A program made the position numbers and the translations under genes. 64,000 nt of DNA from Streptomyces sp. WM6386 (GTDB lineage Bacteria > Actinomycetota > Actinomycetes > Streptomycetales > Streptomycetaceae), in contig NZ_JXTE01000009.1 of NCBI RefSeq assembly GCF_000972385.1, positions 102,042 through 166,041 of the forward strand. Reading direction: 5' to 3'. This document shows, one piece after another, positions 57,328-64,000 of the stretch. Each line of letters begins with the position of its first letter. The first letter of the stretch is position 1. The notes under the pieces are model-generated. The model saw only the letters and a program-made list of their open reading frames with translations. It had not been told where the DNA came from and searched no databases.

Positions 57328-58116
57328 CTACCGCACGCCCCGCTCCCGCTCCTCCACATACGCGTTGTACGCAGCGACCTGCGCCCGCCGAGCCGTCCGC
57401 TCGACAGGCCGCAACGCCTCGGAGCGCGCCGCCATCTCGCCGGCGCTCACCGCACCCCCATGCCCGTTCTCGTAAGCCACGGAGATCAACAACCCCACCC
57501 GCTGCGCAAGCTCCAGCACCCGCACCGCCCGAGGCGGATACCCCGGCGCAAGCACCTCCCGCCCCCGCTCGGACCGAGCTCGATACGCATCGAGCGCCGC
57601 CGCGGCCACCGGCCCCGACCCGGCCACATCCAGCCGCGTCAGAACATCCGTCGCCTCCCGCAACGCCTCCGCCAGCTCCCGCTCGGCCTCGCCCAGGGAC
57701 GGCACATCCGCGGGCGGCGCCTCCCGCACCGGAAGCACCTGCCACATCACCTCGACATGCACATCACCGGACGGCCCGGCCTCGTGCACCTCCGGCACCA
57801 ACCCGAGCGCGACCCCGTGGCATATCACCGCCTCCTCGGCCTCCAACGCCCGCGCATTGAACTCCGGCGGCCCACTCAGCCCGAGCGGATGCCCAGGCGC
57901 GGGCAGCGCGACGCGCAACCCCGTCACCCCGAGCGTCCGCAACCGCCCGAGCGCGAGTGTGAGACCGACGGGCGCCGACTCGCCCGGCAGCCCCTCCACC
58001 CGGTGCACGGCGTCCTCACCCACCACCGCGAGCACGGCGTCGTCAGGCGAGACAAGTCCGGCAAGAAGGCCATTTCCCCAAGCGGCAAGGCGTCCAGAGC
58101 GTGGTTCCGAGAGCAT
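57328..58116 (-). CDS. conserved protein of unknown function
   Basis: 262 aa, no signal or membrane segment. Ala/Leu/Glu-rich. N-terminal half looks like an alpha/beta domain (DDAVLAVVGEDAVHRVEGLPGESAPVGLTLALGRLR), C-terminal half helical (ELAEALREATDVLTRLDVAG; VRVLELAQRVGLLISVAYENGHGG). I recognise no family. It is convergent with the chaplin genes and divergent from the ABC ATPase. Confidence 0.75.
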   Translation of the reverse strand: MLSEPRSGRLAAWGNGLLAGLVSPDDAVLAVVGEDAVHRVEGLPGESAPVGLTLALGRLRTLGVTGLRVALPAPGHPLGLSGPPEFNARALEAEEAVICHGVALGLVPEVHEAGPSGDVHVEVMWQVLPVREAPPADVPSLGEAERELAEALREATDVLTRLDVAGSGPVAAAALDAYRARSERGREVLAPGYPPRAVRVLELAQRVGLLISVAYENGHGGAVSAGEMAARSEALRPVERTARRAQVAAYNAYVEERERGVR

Positions 58117-58254
58117 GCCCCCACCCTAAGGACCGGACCGATGGAATGGACCGGCCGACCGGTGGCGTAGATTTCGTTGACGGCTGCGCTCAAACGCGCA
58201 CGCGACAGCCGAGACGCCGACACCGGTCAGACTGCAAGGGGAGACAACGCGCTC

Positions 58255-59052
<798 letters not shown>

Positions 59053-59154
59053 GCCCTTCTCACCGTCACAGCAAGGGAGTTCACGGGTAAGAACCCCGTG
59101 CAGACCCGAACTGCGCCCTGTCCGCGGCGGGACCTGCGGAACTACCATGACCAT

Positions 59155-59589
59155 GTGAACGACATCGACGCATGGGTGTGGTGGCTCATCGGCGCGGCAG
59201 GCCTCGGCATCCCGCTCGTGGTCACGGCCATGCCGGAGTTCGGAATGCTCGCCGTGGGCGCCGTCGCGGCCGCGATCATGGCCGGACTCGGCTTCGACAT
59301 GGTGGTCCAGGTCCTCGTCTTCGCCGTCGTCTCGGTGGCCCTCATCGCCGTCGTACGACCCGTCGCGGCGAGGCATCGCGCACAGCGGCCCCAACTCGCC
59401 ACAGGTATCGAGGCGTTGAAGGGGAAACAGGCCGTAGTACTGGAGCGCGTCGACACCACCGGCGGCGGCCGGATCAAGCTCGCCGGAGAGGTCTGGTCAG
59501 CCCGCGCCCTCGACACCGACCGTGCCTACGAAGTAGGTCAGGAAGTGGACGTCGTGGACATCGAGGGGGCCACGGCGATCATCATGTGA
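59155..59589 (+). CDS. NfeD family membrane protein
   Basis: 144 aa. Three N-terminal helices (WVWWLIGAAGLGIPLVVTAMPEFGMLAVGAVAAAIM ...) and a C-terminal OB-fold domain (GKQAVVLERVDTTGGGRIKLAGEVWSARALD). GTG 59155 chosen. NfeD proteins pair with SPFH (stomatin-like) proteins; the SPFH gene follows at 59721, which is the expected arrangement. Confidence 0.9.
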   Translation: MNDIDAWVWWLIGAAGLGIPLVVTAMPEFGMLAVGAVAAAIMAGLGFDMVVQVLVFAVVSVALIAVVRPVAARHRAQRPQLATGIEALKGKQAVVLERVDTTGGGRIKLAGEVWSARALDTDRAYEVGQEVDVVDIEGATAIIM

Positions 59590-59655
59590 CCTCGCACGAT
59601 GCAAGTGGCGCGAACACCCCACGAGGCACACGACGGTCTGTCAGACTCGACCAGC

Positions 59656-59682
59656 AAGATCTTCAACAACCATAAGATCTTC
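59656..59682. promoter_or_regulatory. AAGATCTTC direct repeats upstream of the SPFH gene
   Basis: Two copies (59656-59664, 59674-59682), each containing the palindrome AAGATCTT, 18 bp apart and 39-65 bp from the GTG. Candidate operator. Confidence 0.55.
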
Positions 59683-59720
59683 CGAAAGCGCCGAGGCGGA
59701 GAGAGGTACGGGGAAGCGAC

Positions 59721-60668
59721 GTGGAACCGGTCATCATCGTTTTGATCATTCTGGTGGTGTTGGTCTTCATCGCCTTGATCAAGACCATCCAAGTCATCCC
59801 ACAGGCCAGCGCCGCGATCGTCGAGCGCTTCGGCCGCTACACGCGGACACTCAACGCGGGCCTCAACATCGTCGTCCCGTTCATCGACACCATCCGCAAC
59901 CGCATCGACCTGCGTGAACAGGTCGTCCCGTTCCCGCCGCAGCCGGTGATCACCCAGGACAACCTGGTCGTCAACATCGACACGGTCATCTACTACCAGG
60001 TGACCGACGCGAGGGCCGCGACCTACGAAGTCGCCAGCTACATCCAGGCGATCGAGCAGCTGACGGTCACCACGCTCCGCAACATCATCGGTGGCATGGA
60101 CCTCGAGCGCACCCTGACCTCCCGCGAGGAGATCAACGCGGCCCTGCGCGGCGTCCTCGACGAGGCGACGGGCAAGTGGGGCATCCGGGTCAACCGCGTG
60201 GAGCTGAAGGCCATCGAGCCCCCGACCTCCATCCAGGACTCGATGGAGAAGCAGATGCGCGCCGACCGGGACAAGCGCGCCGCGATCCTCACGGCGGAAG
60301 GCACGCGCCAGGCGGCCATCCTCACCGCCGAGGGTGAGAAGCAGTCCCAGATCCTCCGCGCGGAAGGTGAGGCCAAGGCCGCGGCCCTGCGCGCGGAGGG
60401 CGAAGCCCAGGCCGTCCGCACGGTCTTCGAGGCCATCCACGCCGGCGACCCCGACCAGAAGCTTCTCTCCTACCAGTACCTCCAGATGCTCCCCAAGATC
60501 GCCGAAGGCGACGCCAACAAGCTCTGGATCGTCCCCAGCGAAATCGGCGACGCCCTCAAGGGCCTCTCCGGTGCCATGGGCAACTTCGGCAACCTGGGCG
60601 GCGGTTCAGGAGGCGGCGGCCAGGGCAACGGCGGATCGGAACGCCGAGAGAAGCCGTCGATCGACTGA
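59721..60668 (+). CDS. SPFH/Band 7 (stomatin-like) membrane-associated protein
   Basis: 315 aa. N-terminal membrane anchor (residues 2-20), SPFH domain (SAAIVERFGRYTRTLNAGLNIVVPFIDTIRNRIDLREQV), a long Ala/Glu coiled-coil (EGTRQAAILTAEGEKQSQILRAEGEAKAAALRAEGEA) and a Gly-rich tail. Forms membrane microdomain oligomers with NfeD. GTG start, GGGGAAG upstream. Terminator-like hairpin follows at 60692. Confidence 0.93.
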   Translation: MEPVIIVLIILVVLVFIALIKTIQVIPQASAAIVERFGRYTRTLNAGLNIVVPFIDTIRNRIDLREQVVPFPPQPVITQDNLVVNIDTVIYYQVTDARAATYEVASYIQAIEQLTVTTLRNIIGGMDLERTLTSREEINAALRGVLDEATGKWGIRVNRVELKAIEPPTSIQDSMEKQMRADRDKRAAILTAEGTRQAAILTAEGEKQSQILRAEGEAKAAALRAEGEAQAVRTVFEAIHAGDPDQKLLSYQYLQMLPKIAEGDANKLWIVPSEIGDALKGLSGAMGNFGNLGGGSGGGGQGNGGSERREKPSID

Positions 60669-60691
60669 CGCGAAGTTCCGGGTACGACAAT

Positions 60692-60722
60692 GGGGCTCGC
60701 CTTCATCATGAGGGCGAGCCCC
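60692..60722. terminator. stem-loop after the SPFH gene
   Basis: Ten-base arms GGGGCTCGCC / GGCGAGCCCC, 24 bp past the stop, directly before repeat copy 2. Confidence 0.7.
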
Positions 60723-60732
60723 AGGTCGTTCA

Positions 60733-60775
60733 GGGGCGCGGGGAACTGCGCGACAAGCCACAACGAACCCGCAGC
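60733..60775. repeat. interspersed repeat, copy 2
   Basis: Repeats 21 bases exactly with copy 1 (34623-34643) and continues with a related CCACAACGAACCCGCAG segment. No pairing right arm in this copy. Confidence 0.6.
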
Positions 60776-60809
60776 CGCAATCAAACAGATCCCGGCACCC
60801 CACCAGGCG

Positions 60810-61316
60810 CTACGCAGCGTCCCGAGCCAACCAGTCAGGCAGCGCCTGAAACTCCTCGCTCCCCAGCGACAGCAGCATCGCATCCGCAGGACTGGGCTCG
60901 AACGGCGCCCGCAGCAACGGCATACCCGCCTGCTCCGGAGTCCGGTCAGCCTTACGGTGATTGTCCTCCGCGCAGGAAGCCACCGTGTTCAGCCAAGAGT
61001 CCTGACCACCCTGCGCCCTCGGCACCACGTGGTCCACGGTCGTCGCCCTGCGCCCGCAGTACGCGCACCGGTGCCGGTCCCTGACCAGCACACCCCGCCT
61101 GGACCACGGCGCTTGTCTTCGGAACGGCACCCTCACGTACCTGCACAGCCTGATCACCCGGGGCGCCGGTATGTCGACCGCGGCTCCGCGCATACGCAGT
61201 TCGGGGTGGGACTGCTCGACGACGGCCTTGTCCTGCAGCACCAGAACGACGGCTCGGTTCAACGTCACCGTCGACAGCGGCTCGAAGCTCGCGTTCAGTA
61301 CCAGCGTGTCCCGCAT
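60810..61316 (-). CDS. HNH endonuclease family protein
   Basis: 168 aa. N-terminal VLNASFEPLSTVTLNRAVVLVLQDKA is common to this actinobacterial family. HNH motif: CAYCGRRATTVDHVVPRAQGG ... LNTVASCAEDNHRK, with Cys pairs for a structural zinc. Widespread, role unclear. ATG 61316 chosen; the longer frame lacks support. Confidence 0.9.
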   Translation of the reverse strand: MRDTLVLNASFEPLSTVTLNRAVVLVLQDKAVVEQSHPELRMRGAAVDIPAPRVIRLCRYVRVPFRRQAPWSRRGVLVRDRHRCAYCGRRATTVDHVVPRAQGGQDSWLNTVASCAEDNHRKADRTPEQAGMPLLRAPFEPSPADAMLLSLGSEEFQALPDWLARDAA

Positions 61317-61409
61317 GACCAGCCCACCTCCCGTGCGCACCCGCCCACCGCTTGGCGGGCTGGGATCAACTCTGGCCGGGCACGCCGAGATGGACAACGA
61401 AATAAAAAG

Positions 61410-61447
61410 TGCCCGCCCCTGATCACTTCCAAGACCAGGGGCGGGCA
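61410..61447 (-). terminator. intrinsic terminator of the PEBP-like gene
   Basis: Twelve-base perfect arms TGCCCGCCCCTG / CAGGGGCGGGCA with a 14-base loop, followed on the minus strand by TTTTTATTT. A classic rho-independent form, rare in this genome type. Confidence 0.85.
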
Positions 61448-61472
61448 AACGTTCCATGAACGTTGGGCTTGT

Positions 61473-62012
61473 TCAGCTCTGTTCGGGGTTCTCGTACTCC
61501 CCGATCAGCTGTGCACGCGCGATCGCGTGGAACCTCAGATTGAAGCCCACGAAGGCGGGAGAGGCGTCGGCATCCGGCCCGAGCTTCTCCTGGTCGACCG
61601 CGTACACCGTGAAGACGTACCGATGCGATCCGTCCCCAGGAGGCGGCGCGGCCCCACCGAAGTCCCTGCTGCCGTAGTCGTTACGTGCCTGTACGGAACC
61701 CTCGGGCAGCCCTTCGAACTTGCCGCTGCCCGCACCCACCGGCAGCTCGGTCACCGAGGCCGGAATGTCGAACAGCACCCAGTGCCAGAACCCGCTGCCC
61801 GTCGGGGCATCGGGGTCGTAGCAGGTCACGGCGAAGCTCTTGGTCTCCGGCGGGAAGCCTTCCCACCGCAACTGCGGCGAGGTGTTGCCGGCCGCGTACA
61901 CCTGAGCGTCCTTGAGCGTCGCCCCTTCCTCGATGTCCTCGCTCGTCACCGTGAACGACGGGACGGGCGGGTGGAAGTCATGGGGGAGAGGCCGTCGCTT
62001 CAGTTCGGACAC
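61473..62012 (-). CDS. YbhB/YbcL (PEBP, Raf-kinase-inhibitor-like) protein
   Basis: 179 aa. PEBP signatures: NTSPQLRWEGFPPETKSFAVTCYDPDAPTGSGFWHWVLFDIP and GGAAPPPGDGSHRYVFTVYAVD. Ligand-binding fold with no assigned bacterial reaction. GTG start with AGGAGGTACC upstream. Monocistronic between terminator and the Spo0M-like gene. Confidence 0.93.
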   Translation of the reverse strand: MSELKRRPLPHDFHPPVPSFTVTSEDIEEGATLKDAQVYAAGNTSPQLRWEGFPPETKSFAVTCYDPDAPTGSGFWHWVLFDIPASVTELPVGAGSGKFEGLPEGSVQARNDYGSRDFGGAAPPPGDGSHRYVFTVYAVDQEKLGPDADASPAFVGFNLRFHAIARAQLIGEYENPEQS

Positions 62013-62055
62013 CTCGGTACCTCCTGATCGATCAACGGAATCAGCAGTACCGAGC

Positions 62056-62838
62056 CTAGAACCAGTTGCGCTTGCTGCCGACTTCGGACAGCCACTGGTT
62101 GAGGTAAGCCGCCCAGTCGGTGCCCTGGTAGTCGTGCAGACCCACCTGGAAGGAACGGAAGGTGTCGCTGCCCTCGCTGAAGAGCCCCGGCTTCTTGTCC
62201 ATCTCGAGCACGACGTCCATCGCGTTCTGATCGGCCACGAAGCTCAGCTCGACCTGGTTGATACCGCGGTACTGCTGCGGCGGGAAGAACTCGATCTCCT
62301 GGTAGAACGGCAGCTTCTGACGCGTGCCCCGGATGTGGCCGCGCTCCATGTCCGCGTTCTTGAACCGGAAGCCCAGCTGGATGAAGGCATCGAGGATCGC
62401 CTTCTGCGCGGGCAGCGGGTGCACATTGACCGGGTCCAGGTCACCGGAGTCCACCGCACGCGCGATCTCCAGCTCCGTGGTCACACCGATGTGCATACCG
62501 CGCAGCGGCTGACCGTCGATCGTCGTGATCGGCGTCTCCCACGGGATCTCAAGCCCGAACTGCACCGCGTGCACGGCGTTCGCCTTCAGTTCGAAGGCAC
62601 CGCCGAGCCGCTGCTTGGTGAACTCGATGTCCTGCTTGTACTCCTGGTCGCCGCTCTCGACCTCGACCTTGGCCTGCAGCCCGACCGACAGCCCCTCGAT
62701 CTGCTGGTCCACGGACCCACCCTGGATCCGCACCTCGCCCTGGACGACACCACCCGGAACGACATTGCCCTCGGTCAGCACCGTCTCGACCGAAGCCCCG
62801 CCGGCCCCCAGGCTCGCGAGCAGCTTCTTGAACGCCAT
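62056..62838 (-). CDS. Spo0M-like sporulation-control protein
   Basis: 260 aa. Begins MAFKKLLASLGAGGASVETVL. The Spo0M/SpoOM domain follows: VVPGGVVQGEVRIQGGSVDQQIEGLSVGLQAKVEVESG, an arrestin-like beta fold. In Bacillus Spo0M affects early sporulation. In Streptomyces role untested here. ATG 62838; the longer frame is not supported. Confidence 0.9.
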   Translation of the reverse strand: MAFKKLLASLGAGGASVETVLTEGNVVPGGVVQGEVRIQGGSVDQQIEGLSVGLQAKVEVESGDQEYKQDIEFTKQRLGGAFELKANAVHAVQFGLEIPWETPITTIDGQPLRGMHIGVTTELEIARAVDSGDLDPVNVHPLPAQKAILDAFIQLGFRFKNADMERGHIRGTRQKLPFYQEIEFFPPQQYRGINQVELSFVADQNAMDVVLEMDKKPGLFSEGSDTFRSFQVGLHDYQGTDWAAYLNQWLSEVGSKRNWF

Positions 62839-62994
62839 GACTCTCCCTCTTACGTCGTCCTGCTTCTTGTGCGTGGATCCTTGATCCATACAAACGCGAT
62901 CCAGCTGTGGCCGGTTCCGCGCCTTCACCCTTGCAAGGCGAACGCCCCCTGACCACCCCGTTGCAGCCACCCGTCTGCACTACCCTCGGACGGC

Positions 62995-63636
62995 ATGATC
63001 GCGACCCCCGACCGTACGCCCCTCCCACGCGAGTTCTTCGACCGGCCCGTGCTGGAAGTCGCCCCCGACCTCCTCGGCCGCATCCTCGTACGCACCACCC
63101 CGGACGGTCCGATCGCCCTCCGCCTTACAGAGGTGGAGGCCTACGACGGTGAGAACGACCCCGGCTCCCACGCCTATCGCGGCCGCACGGCCCGCAATGA
63201 CGTGATGTTCGGTCCGCCCGGGCATGTGTACGTCTACTTCACCTACGGCATGTGGCACTGCATGAACCTCGTGTGCGGTCCGGACGGCACGGCGAGCGCG
63301 GTCCTGCTCCGGGCCGGCGAGATCGTCGAGGGCGCCGAGCTCGCCCGTAAACGTCGACTCTCGGCCCGAAACGACAAGGAACTGGCCAAAGGCCCCGCAC
63401 GCCTGGCCACCGCACTGGAGGTGGCCCGTCCCCTGGACGGCTCGGACGCGTGCGCCTTGGGCGACACACCGCTGAGGGTCCTTGCTGGTACCCCGATCAC
63501 CTCCGACCAGGTACGCAACGGCCCCCGCACCGGGGTGTCCGGCGACGGGGGCGTCCACCCCTGGCGCTTCTGGGTCGCCAACGACCCGACGGTGAGCCCT
63601 TATCGGGCCCATACGCCCAGGCGTCGCTCAAGTTGA
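62995..63636 (+). CDS. DNA-3-methyladenine glycosylase (AAG/MPG family)
   Basis: 213 aa. AAG-type motifs: [52 protein letters not shown], with the catalytic Glu in EVEAY and Tyr residues that stack the flipped base; C-terminal GPARLATAL. Removes alkylated purines. ATG 62995. Its TGA overlaps the -35 of the first rRNA promoter (63633). Confidence 0.95.
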   Translation: MIATPDRTPLPREFFDRPVLEVAPDLLGRILVRTTPDGPIALRLTEVEAYDGENDPGSHAYRGRTARNDVMFGPPGHVYVYFTYGMWHCMNLVCGPDGTASAVLLRAGEIVEGAELARKRRLSARNDKELAKGPARLATALEVARPLDGSDACALGDTPLRVLAGTPITSDQVRNGPRTGVSGDGGVHPWRFWVANDPTVSPYRAHTPRRRSS

Positions 63637-64000
63637 CGCGCCCTTGCGGGATGCGTAATGTAGCCCGAGCCGCTTGAACCGGGTACTGCGTTCGTCAGCA
63701 GCCGGAGGCGGCCAAACCACTACCTACGACTTCCTCTCAGCGAGGGTCAATTCGGCGTGCCTGCATGCCTGAATTCGAACTCGCGGAACTCGATTATGAG
63801 TTGCCGAGCGGATGGGCTAACGTAGTGAATGTCGAAAGGCCGACAGGCGAAAGCCCAAAGCCTCAGACAATCCCAACCGACAGGGAATCGGACGCCGAAA
63901 GGGTCTGATAGAGTCGGAAACGCAAGACCGAAGGGAAAAGCCCGGAGGAAAGCCCGAGAGGGTGAGTACAAAGGAAGCGTCCGTTCCTTGAGAACTCAAC
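63633..64000 (+). promoter_or_regulatory. rRNA operon promoter and 16S leader region
   Basis: TTGACG (63633-63638), 17 bp, TAATGT (63656-63661): a near-consensus promoter. A second candidate is TTGCCG (63801) with TAGTGA (63823), and TCTGATAGAGT (63904-63914) resembles the -10 of a further one. The sequence GGTGAGTACAAAGGAAGCG... TTGAGAACTCAAC at the end is the usual Streptomyces 16S leader with an antitermination element. The 16S gene begins beyond 64000. ORFs in this stretch are not real. Confidence 0.85.

Noticed and set aside
63747..63999. minus-strand frames MYSPSRAFL... and MSSQGTDAS... in the rRNA leader
   Set aside because: They lie in the standard 16S leader; these are frequently mis-annotated ORFs in Streptomyces.

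Overview
The window is chromosomal DNA from a Streptomyces, or a very close relative. It is about 70% G+C with strong GC3 bias and many GTG/TTG starts. It carries the chaplin, streptophobe and SGM_5486-type families that are typical of Streptomyces, and it runs into the leader of an rRNA operon at the right edge. Gene order from about 30 kb to 59 kb (acetate-type symporter, moaA, tyrS, tldE/tldD, fabG-fabI, serB, FHA-ABC transporter, queA-like gene, two-component pair, chaplins) looks like conserved core-arm chromosome. I see no insertion sequence, phage, CRISPR array or tRNA gene.

Layout. 0-1.5 kb: end of an Asp23/Gls24 envelope-stress operon. 1.5-6.5 kb (minus strand): a tightly packed run of SSS-family symporter, ECF sigma factor, small membrane protein, GH15 glycosidase and SDR. 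6.6-10.3 kb (plus): DUF3311 protein, CstA peptide/pyruvate-type transporter, YbdD and an unknown protein. 10.3-15.2 kb (minus): SURF1, a zinc-ribbon protein, a DEDDh exonuclease with a BRCT-like tail, and a large bacterial RING-finger protein. 15.4-20.4 kb: a TetR regulator divergent from an acetoacetate-decarboxylase-like / SDR / amidohydrolase / amidohydrolase operon, with a perfect palindromic operator between them. 20.4-28.2 kb: accessory genes (VIT1-type transporter, sterol-desaturase-like hydroxylase, lysoplasmalogenase, Zn-ADH, CopD, CaiB-type CoA transferase) and a 5'-truncated matrixin protease. 28.2-32.1 kb: secreted subtilase, then a DUF485 plus acetate-type symporter pair. 32.2-45.7 kb: housekeeping genes (moaA, tyrS, tldE/D, fabG-fabI, serB) with small stress and unknown proteins between them. 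46-52.3 kb: repeat-tailed streptophobe membrane protein, double-FHA ABC transporter and a lytic transglycosylase with a possible attenuator in its leader. 52.6-57.2 kb: queA-like gene plus SDR, GAF-sensor kinase and LuxR-type regulator, then two tandem cysteine-less chaplins. 57.3-63.6 kb: unknown protein, ABC ATPase, NfeD, SPFH protein, HNH endonuclease, PEBP-like protein, Spo0M-like protein and 3-methyladenine glycosylase. 63.63-64.0 kb: rRNA promoter and leader; the 16S gene itself lies outside.

Most useful leads: (i) the TetR-controlled ADC/SDR/double-amidohydrolase operon, which looks like an undescribed catabolic route; (ii) paired 11-bp inverted motifs in the symporter / DUF3311-cstA divergent promoter and the sigma-factor operon reading out of it; (iii) the tandem pair of Cys-less (ChpE-like) chaplins; (iv) the RING-finger protein; (v) several unexplained palindromic or repeated operator candidates; (vi) a 12-bp palindrome that recurs inside genes.
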